Part shown: piece after piece, positions 1-10,263 of the stretch
Layout: each line of letters opens with the position of its first letter
Position numbering within the stretch: the first letter of the stretch is position 1
Program-made: the position numbers and the translations under genes
Notes under the pieces: generated by a model
What the model was told of the DNA's origin: nothing
Database searches by the model: none
The model's input: only the letters and a program-made list of their open reading frames with translations
Assembly: GCF_000388115.1 (NCBI RefSeq)
Contig: NZ_AQGQ01000017.1
Coordinates: 1 to 39,172 of the forward strand
DNA: 39,172 nucleotides
Reading direction: 5' to 3'
From: Aeromonas molluscorum 848
Lineage (GTDB): Bacteria; Pseudomonadota; Gammaproteobacteria; Enterobacterales; Aeromonadaceae

Positions 1-24
1 GATACCTGCATGCGGAGCCGCAGT

Positions 25-335
25 TCAGGGATAGCCCAGCGTCTGCCTGATCTGGTCGATGTGGCGGCGACCCAGGCTGGATTGATGGGGCCCCAGTCAC
101 TGATACGGTAATGGCCCTGTTGATGGCGGACCCCCGGGGTTTGCTCGAACTCGCACAGCAGATCCAGTTCAGCCAGTGCTGAGAGGGTGTCCTGAGCCGT
201 GCGTCTGGGCATGCCGGTGGCGGCCATGATGGCCACCACAGTGTCTGTGCCCGTCGCTATCAGATGAGCAAGATAGAGACGGCGATAGAAGCTGGTGCGG
301 GTTTTGCTGACCCCTGCCGCTCCCTCTTTGCTCAT
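25..335 (-). pseudogene. Winged-helix/HTH protein, frame broken near 3' end
   Basis: The ATG at 335 overlaps the stop of the DUF1523 gene (ATGA), suggesting translational coupling. About 91 residues read well and contain a helix-turn-helix-like stretch (MAATGMPRRTAQDTLSALAE) followed by a GHYRISDWGPINPAWV segment, typical of small MarR/ArsR-like winged-helix proteins. After the tryptophan-valine at about position 66 the frame goes into low-complexity arginine-rich sequence and runs open to the window edge. In another frame the same DNA gives HIDQIRQTLGYP and a stop at 25, which looks like the natural C-terminus. One extra C around 60-64 would restore it. Either a real 3' frameshift or a sequence error. 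The partner or target is unknown. Confidence 0.6.
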
Positions 336-865
336 ATCTCATCCTCGACGCGCTCGAAGTAACGCCACAGACCGAGGGCAGATTTACCCATCACCAGCGC
401 CCAGATCCCGAACCAGAACCAGCGGAAGAAGCTCCAGGTGGAGGCGCTGGCGTCGGTGGTGGTCTTGATTTTGGTGACGTTCGGGAACATGGAGAACATG
501 TTCACCCGCCAGCCGTAAGAGGTGATGATGGCCAGTTTCTTCTCGAACTCCATGGATTTGGCCTTGGCCTGAACATCGGCGGCGTCAAACTTGAAGTAGA
601 AGGGGAAGCCCCAGCCGGTATCTTCATTGCGAAACACCCGGATCTTCTCGCCTGGGCGCTCGGTATAGATGTAATAAACGTCAGTGGTCGGGCCATCAGC
701 CGGGTTGTTCTTGCTGATGGGACCATCCTTGTCGGTACGCTTCACCTCGACCCCTGTGATGGTGGCGATGGTGTGCTCGGGCAAGTAGTAATCGAGCCAG
801 GTGGCGGACAGCAGGGCGATGAGCCCCAGGGTTATAAAGGCGGGCTTCCTGAACTTCAGATTCAT
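332..865 (-). CDS. DUF1523 family membrane protein
   Basis: A 177-residue protein starting at MNLKFRKPAF. I prefer this ATG to an upstream one at 910 because it directly precedes the hydrophobic N-terminus and has a GAGAG ribosome site. It has one membrane segment near residues 9-26, a roughly 120-residue extracytoplasmic part (VEVKRTDKDG, VYYIYTERPG, GWGFPFYFKFD) and a second membrane segment near 145-165 (FFRWFWFGIWALVMG). These features match DUF1523, which has no assigned function. Its stop overlaps the start of the HTH gene, so the two probably share a transcript. Confidence 0.85.
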   Translation of the reverse strand: MNLKFRKPAFITLGLIALLSATWLDYYLPEHTIATITGVEVKRTDKDGPISKNNPADGPTTDVYYIYTERPGEKIRVFRNEDTGWGFPFYFKFDAADVQAKAKSMEFEKKLAIITSYGWRVNMFSMFPNVTKIKTTTDASASTWSFFRWFWFGIWALVMGKSALGLWRYFERVEDEI

Positions 866-1041
866 AATGCTCTCATAAGCGGGGCGTTGGCGTGCCTCTA
901 CCATACCCATATTTACCCGTCAGGCACAGCCCCCAATGAAACCAACTTGTAAATAGGCCGTTTTAAACAATAGCGAATGACGTCATGCATCGGGCGAGAG
1001 GCCCGCAGACGGGGCCTCGGCCTGGGCATGGCAACCGGGTA

Positions 1042-2664
1042 TCACAACTGGAACTGGGCCAGATGTTTGCGTTGTTGTTCGGCGAGCTGTGACAGCTCGT
1101 GACTGGCGGCTGCGCTCTGACTAATGCCGGCGGCATTCTGGTGCACTATTTCGTAGATGTTGGTGATGTTGCGGTTGATGTCGGCGGTGACGCAGGACTG
1201 CTCTTCTGCGGCGGTGGCCACCTGGGCATTGGCGCCGTTGATCTGGGTGACCGCCTGGGTGATCCCCCTCAGCAGATCCTGCACCTCGGCGGAGAGGCGC
1301 TGATTGTGTTCAAGGATCTCGAGAGTCTCCTGCACGCCGTTGTTGGCTGACTGGGACTGGCTCTGCAACTGCTCGATGATCACCTGGATCTCCTTGGTGG
1401 AGTCCTGGGTGCGGGCCGCCAGCAGGCGCACCTCGTCGGCCACCACTGCAAAGCCGCGACCGGTTTCCCCGGCGCGGGCGGCCTCGATGGCGGCGTTGAG
1501 CGCCAGCAGGTTGGTCTGCTCCGAGATGCTCTGAATGACCTCGATCACCTTGCCTATCTGTTCGGACTGGGACTTGAGCCGCGCCACCACGCTGGCGGCG
1601 CTCTCCAGGCTGCCCGCCATGCGGTCGTTGGCCTGGATGCTCTCGGCAAACAGGGCCAGTCCCTGCTCAACTCGGCGGTGGGCGTCTCGCGCCAACTCAT
1701 CGGCCAGGGCGGCGTTGTGATTGACGTTGTCGGCGGTACTGGCCAGTTCGGTGACGGCGGAGGCGACCTGCTCGGTTTCGCTGCGCTGCTGCTGGGCATT
1801 GGCTTCGGACTGGGTCATGACGGCGGCCAGCTCGGTGGCGGCGGAGGCGACGTTGCCGCTGATGCCGGTCAGGGCATAGATAGTGCTGCCCAGCTGACTC
1901 AGGGTCTGGTTGATGTCCTTGGCCAGCTGGCCCAGCTCGTTGTTGCCTTCGGTTTTGGCGCGCACGTTGAAGCGGCCCTGGGCGACGGCATGCATGACTT
2001 CCTGCAACTGGCCGATGGGCTGGACGATGCGACCGGAGAGCCACCAACCGCCGCAAAGCGCTGCGATCAGAGTGGCTCCCATCAGCAGCAGGGTCTGCAA
2101 CAGGGTGGCGCGATAGTGGGCCTGCTCCTGGGCGATCTCCTGCTGGGTCAGCTGGTTGATGTGGATCGACAGTATGTCTATCTGCTTGATCAGCTGCTCC
2201 CCCAGGTCGCGAAAGCGCAGCCGGGCCTGCTCGTAGGCGGCGGGATCGCCGCTGCCCCCAAATTGCTGGGCCAACAGTGGCAGCATGGTGCTGCGGGTGT
2301 GGGCGAAGTAGGCCTGCAGGGCGGTGGCCACCTGGCGGTTGTCCTGCTCGGTGCCGGAGATCACCAGTCGGGACAAGATGGTTGCTAGCTCCTGCTCGGC
2401 GGCATTGAGGGTGGCGGGTAGCTCGGCGAAGCGCGCCTGATCATAGAGGCCATAGATGGCGTTGGTGCGTAGCCGGTAGCTGGCGTGGATCAGGGCGGCG
2501 ATGTCGTCCTTGTGGAGGGTCACGCTGGTGGTGGTTTCGTTCATGTCCATGATGGCGCCGTCTATCTCCTGTTTGCTGATCACGGCCATCAGGATCATCA
2601 AGAGGCTGGCGAACAGGAGGGGGATGAGCACTTGCAGACGGATAGACAGGTTATTCAATGACAT
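1042..2664 (-). CDS. Methyl-accepting chemotaxis protein
   Basis: A 540-residue transmembrane chemoreceptor. Start chosen at [11 protein letters not shown] (ATG 2664, AGGA nine bases upstream); the frame extends further upstream but without signal. Domains: TM1 near 10-29, a periplasmic ligand domain of about 150 residues that looks like a helical bundle rich in A, L and Q, TM2 near 185-207, HAMP near 209-262 ([17 protein letters not shown]), then the cytoplasmic signalling coiled coil. The CheA/CheW-binding hairpin tip is intact ([20 protein letters not shown]). No C-terminal CheR-docking pentapeptide is seen; the protein ends LAQFQL. The ligand cannot be inferred. It is monocistronic, and signals reach the flagellar motor through CheA/CheY. 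Confidence 0.95.
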   Translation of the reverse strand: MSLNNLSIRLQVLIPLLFASLLMILMAVISKQEIDGAIMDMNETTTSVTLHKDDIAALIHASYRLRTNAIYGLYDQARFAELPATLNAAEQELATILSRLVISGTEQDNRQVATALQAYFAHTRSTMLPLLAQQFGGSGDPAAYEQARLRFRDLGEQLIKQIDILSIHINQLTQQEIAQEQAHYRATLLQTLLLMGATLIAALCGGWWLSGRIVQPIGQLQEVMHAVAQGRFNVRAKTEGNNELGQLAKDINQTLSQLGSTIYALTGISGNVASAATELAAVMTQSEANAQQQRSETEQVASAVTELASTADNVNHNAALADELARDAHRRVEQGLALFAESIQANDRMAGSLESAASVVARLKSQSEQIGKVIEVIQSISEQTNLLALNAAIEAARAGETGRGFAVVADEVRLLAARTQDSTKEIQVIIEQLQSQSQSANNGVQETLEILEHNQRLSAEVQDLLRGITQAVTQINGANAQVATAAEEQSCVTADINRNITNIYEIVHQNAAGISQSAAASHELSQLAEQQRKHLAQFQL

Positions 2665-2827
2665 GAAAGGTCCTAACCCTAAAGAGGAGTAAGACGGCAT
2701 CTTACACAGGCGCGACAACTCTTGTCACAAGGTTTTTAATGCTGAAATCTTGCTGAAGGAAATGGTTTTTCTTGTGTTAAAAGAGTGTGGTAGGCAAGAT
2801 CGTGTGCTTGTTACATGGAGGTGTAGT

Positions 2828-3460
2828 GTGTCTGATTGGTTCGATCCGGCCATCCTGGCCCTGTTTATTCCCACGTTTTTCTTCGTTTCCGTGACCCCCG
2901 GGATGTGCATGACCCTGGCGATGACCCTCGGCATGAGCCTGGGGGTACGCCGTACTCTGCATATGATGTGGGGCGAACTGATTGGTGTCGGCCTGGTCTC
3001 GGTGTTGTCTGTGATCGGGGTGGCGGCCGTGATGCTCAACTACCCTGGCCTCTTCTCCGCGTTCAAATACGTGGGAGGGGCTTACCTCATCTGGCTCGGT
3101 ATCCAGATGTGGCAGGCCAAGGGCAAGATGGCCATTCCGGCCGATCTCTCCGCCGTGCAGGAGACTCGCCCGCTCGGACTGGCCATGCAGGGCTTCGTCA
3201 CTGCCATTGCCAATCCCAAGGGGTGGGCCTTCATGGTCTCCCTGCTGCCGCCCTTCATCAATGCAGCCAAGCCGATGACGCCGCAGATCACCGCCCTGGT
3301 GGCCCTGATCCTGGTCATCGAGTTCTCCTGTCTGCTGCTCTACGCGGGCGGTGGCCGTACCCTGCGCCACTTCCTCGCCAAGAGCGGCAACGTGACCCTG
3401 ATGAACCGTATTGCGGGTACCCTGATGATCGGGGTCGGACTCTGGCTGGCCCTGGGCTGA
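2828..3460 (+). CDS. LysE family amino-acid/metabolite exporter
   Basis: A 210-residue inner-membrane protein of the LysE/RhtB superfamily, which exports amino acids or related metabolites by proton antiport. I chose a GTG start at 2828 because a strong GGAGGTG site lies just upstream and the sequence then begins SDWFDPAILALFIPTFFF, the usual LysE N-terminus. The family signature VTPGMCMTLAMTLG follows. About six membrane segments are visible, with the conserved NPKGWAFM motif near residue 132. It is divergent from the chemoreceptor and ends at a strong bidirectional terminator. The substrate cannot be told from sequence. Confidence 0.92.
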   Translation: MSDWFDPAILALFIPTFFFVSVTPGMCMTLAMTLGMSLGVRRTLHMMWGELIGVGLVSVLSVIGVAAVMLNYPGLFSAFKYVGGAYLIWLGIQMWQAKGKMAIPADLSAVQETRPLGLAMQGFVTAIANPKGWAFMVSLLPPFINAAKPMTPQITALVALILVIEFSCLLLYAGGGRTLRHFLAKSGNVTLMNRIAGTLMIGVGLWLALG

Positions 3461-3481
3461 GTCAGTTGAATGCCCGTTAGC

Positions 3482-3521
3482 AAAATGCCGCCCCTCTTGG
3501 CAAAAGAGGGGCGGCATTTTT
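3482..3521. terminator. Bidirectional intrinsic terminator
   Basis: A perfect stem of about 16 bp (AAAATGCCGCCCCTCTT against AAGAGGGGCGGCATTTT) with a four-base loop. T-runs on both strands let it end the LysE gene and the converging antiporter operon. Confidence 0.9.
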
Positions 3522-3536
3522 ATGGGGGCTTGAGCC

Positions 3537-4751
3537 TTAAGCTCGGCAACGCTTGAGGCGATTGACCCAGGGATTGGCACTGATGCCGTGCAGTATCACG
3601 CTGAGCAATATGGTGCAGAGCACCGTCTTGATGATGGGCTCCTGGCCGAGCAGGGCGGGTTTGTTCTGCAGCACCATGACGGCGAAGACGATGCTGGCCA
3701 GGCCACGGGGACCGAACCAGCCAACAAACAGCTTGAGCTCGAGTGTGAGCCCGCTACCCAGCAGACAGAGCCACACTGGCAGCATGCGCAGCAGGGTGAG
3801 GCTGGCCAGTGCATAGAGCCAGTATTGCCATTCGAGCAAGCTGCCCATGATAGGCAGCATGGTGGCGCCAAATACCATCCAGATCACCACAGAGAGCAGG
3901 TCGCCATACCCTTCGCAACTGTCGAGATACTCGTGCTTGTGCTCGCCGAACCGGTAGCCTATCAGCAAGCCGGCGACGAAGGCGGCGATGAAGCCGCTGC
4001 CCCCCAGCGTCTGGGCCAGGGCGAAGCTGAGCAGGGCCAGTCCCGGCAGGGTGAGCTGGCGCCAGAGCGGCAATTGCCAGCCATTGAGGTAGGAGAGCTT
4101 GAGCAGCCAGAGGGTCAAATGGCTTAGCCCCACCGCGACGATGAGTCCTATGCCAATCTCCTCTAGCATCAGGCTCAGCGCCAGGGCCCCGGTGCCCTGG
4201 TGCTGCTCGGTCGGGGCGATCAGTGCCAGCAGCAGCAGGATCACGGGGACGCAGATGCCATCGTTGAGCCCGCTCTCCTGGTTGAGCCCCTCCCGTATCG
4301 GAGCGGGCACGGCAGGATTGCTGACCACGGCTTGCCCGAGGGCGGCATCGGTCGGCGTCAGTATGGTGGCGAGGATGGCAAGTTCGAGCAGGGGGAGGTC
4401 GGGAAATAGCCAGCGGCCGAGCAGGGCGCCGCCCACCAGGGTCAGGGGCAGACCAATTAGCAGCAACCGGATCGGCAGACGACGGTTGGCTCGCAGCACC
4501 TGCCAGTCGGTATTGGCGGCATCGCTGAACAGTACTATCACCAGGGTCAGCTCGGCCAGCAGCTTGATCCCCTCGTTGTCGATCTCCAGGGTGAACAGGT
4601 TGAGGGCGCCTGGGCCGAGCAGTGCCCCCGCCAGCAGGAACAGCAGGGGACCATTGACAAGCTTGGATTCGAAGCGGCCAGCTATCAGGCTGTAGACCAG
4701 CAGGAACGCGGCAATGATGGTCAGATTCTGGTAAATGAGGCTGGTATCCAC
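3537..4751 (-). CDS. CPA1-type cation/proton antiporter (NhaP-like)
   Basis: A 404-residue polytopic membrane protein with about 12 hydrophobic segments and no soluble domain. Family motifs seen: ILTPTDAALGQAVV near residue 130 and LNQESGLNDGICVPVI near 158, carrying the paired Asn-Asp thought to bind the cation in CPA1 antiporters, plus GPRGLASIVFAVM near 350. It should exchange Na+ or K+ for protons across the inner membrane. It starts four bases after the stop of the GH84 gene, so they are almost certainly co-transcribed. It lacks the TrkA-C-type tail of the other antiporter at 5884-7614. Confidence 0.9.
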   Translation of the reverse strand: MDTSLIYQNLTIIAAFLLVYSLIAGRFESKLVNGPLLFLLAGALLGPGALNLFTLEIDNEGIKLLAELTLVIVLFSDAANTDWQVLRANRRLPIRLLLIGLPLTLVGGALLGRWLFPDLPLLELAILATILTPTDAALGQAVVSNPAVPAPIREGLNQESGLNDGICVPVILLLLALIAPTEQHQGTGALALSLMLEEIGIGLIVAVGLSHLTLWLLKLSYLNGWQLPLWRQLTLPGLALLSFALAQTLGGSGFIAAFVAGLLIGYRFGEHKHEYLDSCEGYGDLLSVVIWMVFGATMLPIMGSLLEWQYWLYALASLTLLRMLPVWLCLLGSGLTLELKLFVGWFGPRGLASIVFAVMVLQNKPALLGQEPIIKTVLCTILLSVILHGISANPWVNRLKRCRA

Positions 4752-4755
4752 GGGG

Positions 4756-5859
4756 TCAATCGGTCAGGCAATCTGGGTCGAATGCAAACTCGCCGTCCAG
4801 CCAGTGCACTATCTCGTCGACACAGGCTTGATCCCTGAACGGCAGGTAACGAGCGCGCAGCCGGGTGATCTGTTCCGGGGTGAGCTGGGCCAGCCCCACA
4901 TCCTGAAACAGTGGCAAGTCGGCCTCTATCATGGCGGCAATCTGGGGGCCGCAGGTGGCGTGCAGCGCATCGTGCAGTGCCTTGTCCGGGTCGTAATGCT
5001 TGCCGAGTCGGTAGCTCATCGGCAGCGTTGCCAGCGGCAGGGCCGAGAGTGCGGCCTGCTTCATGGGGTTGATGCCGTGGCCCGAGGTGAGTTCCAGCAG
5101 ATCGGCGGGCCTGTTTTCGAAGGCGCGCAGGTACAGATAGCTGCTCGCCTTGCTGCCGTCATTGACGGGATAGTTATCCCACAGGAAGGGCTTGCGGCCG
5201 AGCAGCTCGGTCACCTGTTTGAGGTGCGGGGCCGGGTATTCGCTCGAGCACACCTTGGGTCCCGTCCAGAAGATGTCGAAGCGCTGATCCAGCCCCTTGC
5301 CAATGTCTTGGAGATAGTTGGCCGGCATGGCGCCGAACACCTTCTCCAGCACGGGGTCGGTCGAGTAGTAACTGGGACAGAACAGCAGGCGACGGGACTG
5401 GCTGTGGGCGGCGATGTCATGGGCAATCTTGATCTGCAAGGGGGCGAGTTCAGGGCTGTCACCCACCATATCATCAAACAGCACCGCCAGCATGTCCGGG
5501 GCCAGCTCGGCATCGATGACCTTCAGCTTTTCGAGCAGGGCCGGGCGTTGACGCTCGTAGTCGTGATGGGCACCCATGGGGCTCAGGCCTACCCCAAAGG
5601 CCAGACCGTTGGCACGACACTGCTCGGCAAACTGGCGCAGGGCGTTGAGGTGCGCTTCTGGCCAGGGCAGGGCCCAGTGCTTGCGCAGATAACCGTCATC
5701 CTTGGGGGCATAAAGGTAAAAACCATAGCCGTGGCGAGGCAGCCACTGGGCGTAGTGGGCGCGGGCGGCCCAACTCCAGCCTTTGCCAAAGAAGCCCTCG
5801 ATGAGACCAAGGTGGGGGTTAGGCGCGCCAGCGCCCGACATCAGGCTGTGCTCAGACAT
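4756..5859 (-). CDS. GH84-type beta-N-acetylglucosaminidase (O-GlcNAcase-like)
   Basis: A 367-residue protein resembling the catalytic domain of glycoside hydrolase family 84 (human O-GlcNAcase, Clostridium NagJ). It shows the barrel opening GLIEGFFGKGWSW near residue 18, YLYAPKDD near 48, the paired-aspartate motif LFDDM near 130 where the family's catalytic acids sit, and WDNYPVND near 226. There is no signal peptide, no N-terminal GH84 accessory domain and no carbohydrate-binding or cohesin module, so I infer a compact cytoplasmic enzyme. It has a good GGAG site and lies in one operon between two antiporters. The substrate is unknown: recycled GlcNAc conjugates or a modified protein are both possible. 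Confidence 0.85.
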   Translation of the reverse strand: MSEHSLMSGAGAPNPHLGLIEGFFGKGWSWAARAHYAQWLPRHGYGFYLYAPKDDGYLRKHWALPWPEAHLNALRQFAEQCRANGLAFGVGLSPMGAHHDYERQRPALLEKLKVIDAELAPDMLAVLFDDMVGDSPELAPLQIKIAHDIAAHSQSRRLLFCPSYYSTDPVLEKVFGAMPANYLQDIGKGLDQRFDIFWTGPKVCSSEYPAPHLKQVTELLGRKPFLWDNYPVNDGSKASSYLYLRAFENRPADLLELTSGHGINPMKQAALSALPLATLPMSYRLGKHYDPDKALHDALHATCGPQIAAMIEADLPLFQDVGLAQLTPEQITRLRARYLPFRDQACVDEIVHWLDGEFAFDPDCLTD

Positions 5860-5883
5860 AGTGTTGCTCCATCAGGCGGCCTG

Positions 5884-7614
5884 TCAGACCGGGTCCTCGT
5901 CGAGGAAGCGCACACCTATCTTGCGTGCCTCATCCCCATCCATTTCTGCCACTGTCCAGATCATGCCTTGCCATGAATATTGGTCACCCACGACCAGATT
6001 ATCGCCCAATCGGCCTGCAAGGAAGAGGCCGAGGCTCTGATTGGGATCGTCCAGTTCGGCGAGATCCAGCCCGTAGATAGGAGCCAAATCCACCAACCTT
6101 GCTGAGGCTTCCAGCAGGAAGTCACCGAAGAAGCGCGGTCCCAGATCCTGCTCAGGTGCCTGGCTGAACAGCTGGCCCAGGGCGGTCAAGTCATGTTCAT
6201 GGCCAATGACGCAGAGAATGTCGTCGGCCTGCAGCCGGGTACTGCCCGAGGGGTGGAGCAGGTCCTGACCGCGAAACAGGGCGCAGACCCGGGTGCCGCC
6301 TGGCATCTTGAGGTTGCGCAGCGGCGAACCTATGCACCATTTATCCGAACCGAGCCGGTAGATGAAGGTCTCCCACTGGCTGTCGACATCGATCTCCAGG
6401 CCGGAGCGATTAATGGGGGAGGGCGGCACTGGCACCTCTACCCGCGCCAGGCGCGAGGCCAGTGGCAGCGAACTGCCCTGCAAGATGAGGGAGACCAGCA
6501 CGACGAAGAAGGCGACATTGAAATAGAGCTGGGCGTTGGGCAAGCCAGCCATCATGGGGAACACCGCCAAGATGATGGGCACGGCGCCACGCAGTCCCAC
6601 CCAGGAGATGAACCAGCGCTCGCGGGGGGCGAAGTTCTTGAATGGCAGCAGGCCTATCCAGACCGAGAGCGGGCGTGCGAACAGTATCATCCACATGGCC
6701 AGCGCCAGGCCCGGCAGGGCGATGGGCATCAGATTGCTCGGGGTGGCGAGCAAGCCCAGTACCAGGAACATGCCTATCTGGCTGAGCCAGGTGAGGCCGT
6801 CTAGCACGGACAGCGTGGTGCTGCGGCTGCGGATGACCCGGTTGCCGAGCAAGAGGCCGGTGAGATAGATGGCGAGAATACCGCTGCCCCCCACCGCCGT
6901 GGTGACGGCGAAGATCAACAGGCCGCCGCTGACGGTCAGCAAAGGGTAGAGTCCGGGTGCCAGCTTGGCGCTGTTGATAAGTTTCCACAGCAGCCAGCCT
7001 GCCCCCAGGCCAATGCCGGCTCCCAGGCCAAACTGTTGCAGTAACTTGAACAGGAAGGACCAATCCAGCCCCTGCTGGCCGGTGGCCAGGATCTCGATCA
7101 GCGTGATGGTGAGAAACACCGCCATGGGATCGTTGCTGCCCGACTCTATCTCCAGGGTGGCGCCAACCCGCTCGTTGAGACTGCGCCCCCCTAGCAGGGA
7201 GAACACGGCAGCCGCATCGGTGGAGCCGACGATGGCGCCGATCAGCATCCCCTGCAGCAAGCTGAGATCAAACAGCCAGGCGGCCATCAAGCCCGTCAGG
7301 CCTGTGGTGATGGCGACCCCCAGGGTGGCGAGAGAGAGGGCGGGCCAGAGAGCAACCCGGAATGAAGAGACTCGGGTGCGCATGCCGCCGTCGAGTAAAA
7401 TAATGGCGAGTGCCAGGTTGCCGACCAGGTAGGCGACCGAGTAGTCGGCAAAATGAATGCCCCCCGGGCCATCTTCTCCGGCCAGCATGCCGACCGCGAG
7501 GAATATTACCAATATGGGGATGCCGAGCCGGGACGAGAGTGCGCTCAATAGGACACTGGCACCCACCAACAGGGCACCAATAAGAAAGAAACTGTTGATG
7601 CTGACTGCATCCAA
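5884..7614 (-). CDS. cvrA: K+/H+ antiporter CvrA (NhaP2/YcgO type)
   Basis: A 576-residue protein, very close in sequence and layout to E. coli CvrA (YcgO). I place the start at a TTG (7614) with AAGGAG seven bases upstream, because this gives [13 protein letters not shown], matching the E. coli N-terminus; an ATG at 7650 has no good site. The CPA1 membrane domain (about 1-390) includes [30 protein letters not shown] and [17 protein letters not shown] cytoplasmic TrkA-C-like region follows ([39 protein letters not shown]) and a CorC/HlyC-type C-terminus near 500-570. Role: potassium/proton exchange for cell-volume and pH control. It is first in the GH84-antiporter operon. Confidence 0.93.
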   Translation of the reverse strand: MDAVSINSFFLIGALLVGASVLLSALSSRLGIPILVIFLAVGMLAGEDGPGGIHFADYSVAYLVGNLALAIILLDGGMRTRVSSFRVALWPALSLATLGVAITTGLTGLMAAWLFDLSLLQGMLIGAIVGSTDAAAVFSLLGGRSLNERVGATLEIESGSNDPMAVFLTITLIEILATGQQGLDWSFLFKLLQQFGLGAGIGLGAGWLLWKLINSAKLAPGLYPLLTVSGGLLIFAVTTAVGGSGILAIYLTGLLLGNRVIRSRSTTLSVLDGLTWLSQIGMFLVLGLLATPSNLMPIALPGLALAMWMILFARPLSVWIGLLPFKNFAPRERWFISWVGLRGAVPIILAVFPMMAGLPNAQLYFNVAFFVVLVSLILQGSSLPLASRLARVEVPVPPSPINRSGLEIDVDSQWETFIYRLGSDKWCIGSPLRNLKMPGGTRVCALFRGQDLLHPSGSTRLQADDILCVIGHEHDLTALGQLFSQAPEQDLGPRFFGDFLLEASARLVDLAPIYGLDLAELDDPNQSLGLFLAGRLGDNLVVGDQYSWQGMIWTVAEMDGDEARKIGVRFLDEDPV

Positions 7615-7830
7615 TGGCGTACTCCTTCTGTCAAAATGCAAATCAGGCACATTATATGCATTTAGCCCCCGCTTGTGTGGGCTATTTGTGCATTATTTTG
7701 CAATTTACGGACATGTCGGCCCTGTCCGTCTGGCGATGCCGTCTGACTGTGAAGGATTCCAATGAGGACAGGTTGAGATAAAGGGCGGGGCAAGCGGGAG
7801 AGTGCAGCGAGGCGGGGTAAATCACCATGA

Positions 7831-7856
7831 AAAAGGACCCGTAGAGGGGCCCTTCT
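7831..7856 (-). terminator. Terminator of yffB-dapE-ypfN operon
   Basis: On the minus strand an imperfect AAGGGCCC/GGGTCCTT hairpin is followed by a T-run, directly after the ypfN-like stop. Confidence 0.7.
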
Positions 7857-7858
7857 GG

Positions 7859-8008
7859 TTAGTAATCGTCGTCGTCATCTTTGACTTCGCGGATCTTGTC
7901 CTTGTACTTGGGGAGCTGTTTTTCGAGCTGCTTCATGTCCTTGATGGCATTGAGAAACAGGCCAAGCAGAAAGAGTAGCGGCAAGCCTATTAACAACCAA
8001 AGACTCAT
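7859..8008 (-). CDS. ypfN: Small membrane protein, YpfN-like (UPF0370)
   Basis: A 49-residue protein: a hydrophobic N-terminus (MSLWLLIGLPLLFLLGLFLN), then IKDMKQLEKQ, a charged segment and an acidic end DDDDDY. E. coli YpfN has the same plan (LLNVIKDLKR and a DDDDDW tail) and also sits downstream of dapE, so I assign it by resemblance plus synteny. It has one membrane helix with the acidic tail probably cytoplasmic; function unknown. Its ATG at 8008 overlaps the stop of the M15 gene (ATGA), with an AAGGAG site. It is the last gene of the operon, just ahead of the terminator. Confidence 0.75.
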   Translation of the reverse strand: MSLWLLIGLPLLFLLGLFLNAIKDMKQLEKQLPKYKDKIREVKDDDDDY

Positions 8009-8712
8009 AAGGTACTCCTTTTGATGTCGTGGCCGCTGTCGTAGGGAACGACATAACGGGCCAGGATTTCGTCGAGATGGGTCAGGATAGTCTGCTTACC
8101 TTCAATATCCGCCTGTTGCAGGCAAAGCGCCAGCGCCTTGGCATCTAGCCGCTGCCCCTTGGCTTCTGGCCGGAAGCTCAGGTGCCAGGGTTCGAAGGCG
8201 ACCTCGCTCTCAATCTCCAGCTCATCCCCCTTGTCGTAGGGCAGAAAGAAGCCGAACTCCCCCATGTGGTCGACTAGCCAGTCGGATAACCCGGCGAACC
8301 AGCCTCCCGCCTGATATTCCCAGGGCTCGAGGGTCAATCGAACACCCTCGGGCAGGCAATCCGGATCATAGATATCGAGATCCGTGCCCCAATGGTGGCG
8401 GCTGGTACCGGGCAGGGCACTCCAGCGCAAGATGGCATGGAGCCGCTCGACCTCGTTGAGCAGCAGGGCATCCAGGGGCTGGCCGTTGGCATCCTGCAGT
8501 GGCCGCTCACCCCGCCATTTGCCGTTCCAGATGGCGAGCTGGCGTTCGAAGCCGCGCCAGCTCGAGGCCGGTTGCAGGTTATGGCCTTCGGCGGCGGCGG
8601 CCACTTGCATCCTCTGGAAGGCGGCGGCGGCGGCGGGAGTGAGGCGATGAGGCCCCGTCCCCAGCAAGATGAGGTGCCCCTCATCCCGACCAAGCAGTTG
8701 ATCCTGGGTCAT
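8005..8712 (-). CDS. M15 family D-Ala-D-Ala-type metallopeptidase
   Basis: A 235-residue zinc peptidase of the VanY/M15B type. The zinc signature SRHHWGTDLDIYD near residue 120 gives the first His and Asp ligands, and FEPWHLSF near 189 gives the catalytic Glu and third His ligand. ASSWRGFERQLAIWN near 45 is the usual substrate-loop motif. I start at MTQDQLLGRD (ATG 8712); an AGGAG lies somewhat far upstream. No signal peptide is visible, so it is predicted cytoplasmic, perhaps acting on recycled murein peptides, or it reaches the periplasm by an unseen route. It lies 25 bp after dapE and is fused by ATGA to the ypfN-like gene. Confidence 0.88.
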   Translation of the reverse strand: MTQDQLLGRDEGHLILLGTGPHRLTPAAAAAFQRMQVAAAAEGHNLQPASSWRGFERQLAIWNGKWRGERPLQDANGQPLDALLLNEVERLHAILRWSALPGTSRHHWGTDLDIYDPDCLPEGVRLTLEPWEYQAGGWFAGLSDWLVDHMGEFGFFLPYDKGDELEIESEVAFEPWHLSFRPEAKGQRLDAKALALCLQQADIEGKQTILTHLDEILARYVVPYDSGHDIKRSTL

Positions 8713-8737
8713 GTCGGTTCTCGCTCCTGCGCGGGGT

Positions 8738-9874
<1,137 letters not shown>

Positions 9875-9887
9875 TTACACGAAAAGG

Positions 9888-10238
9888 TTAACGAGAGAAG
9901 AGAGATTGATAGTGATCGGCCTTGAAACCCAGGTGCAGTTCGCCATCCACGTCCAGCAGCGGGCGCTTGATCATGGCGGGCTGAGCCAGTAGCAGGGCAT
10001 GGGCTTTGGTCTGATCTAGCCCCTGTTTTTCCTCATCCGGCAAGGCGCGGAAGGTGGTGCCTCTGGTATTGAGCAAGGCTTCCCAGCCGAGCTTGCCGAG
10101 CCACAGATCCAGCTGCGCTGGCGCCAGGCCATCGACCCTGTGGTCGTGAAAGCGGTAATCGACACCGGCTTCATCGAGCCATTTTCGGGCCTTCTTGATG
10201 GTGTCGCAGTTTTTGATGCCATAGAGGGTGACGGCCAT
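9888..10238 (-). CDS. yffB: ArsC/Spx-family reductase-like protein YffB
   Basis: A 116-residue thioredoxin-fold protein of the ArsC/Spx family. It opens TLYGIKNCDTIKKARKWLDE, with a single Cys at the family's active position, and ends LLLAQPAMIKRPLLDVDG, carrying the RPLL-type motif. YffB in E. coli is thought to be a glutathione-dependent thiol reductase, not a true arsenate reductase; the actual substrate is not established. It is first gene of the dapE operon, with AAGGA upstream of the ATG. The promoter region in front of it holds the 89-bp tandem repeat. Confidence 0.9.
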   Translation of the reverse strand: MAVTLYGIKNCDTIKKARKWLDEAGVDYRFHDHRVDGLAPAQLDLWLGKLGWEALLNTRGTTFRALPDEEKQGLDQTKAHALLLAQPAMIKRPLLDVDGELHLGFKADHYQSLFSR

Positions 10239-10263
10239 GGGGAGTCCTTCTCTGGGGGCTGGG

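Noticed and set aside
961-1041. GC-rich hairpin (GAGGCCC/GGGCCTC) after the chemoreceptor stop
   Set aside because: It lacks a T-run on the minus strand, so I did not list it as a terminator. The TGACGTCA palindrome nearby is too short to interpret.
1678-2388. A Gly/Gln-rich frame antisense to the chemoreceptor
   Set aside because: The repeat-like glycine composition comes from complementing Ala-rich receptor coiled coil.
4735-5976. A 413-codon open frame antisense to the GH84 gene
   Set aside because: No ribosome site or motif; it crosses several operon junctions of the strand that carries recognisable genes.
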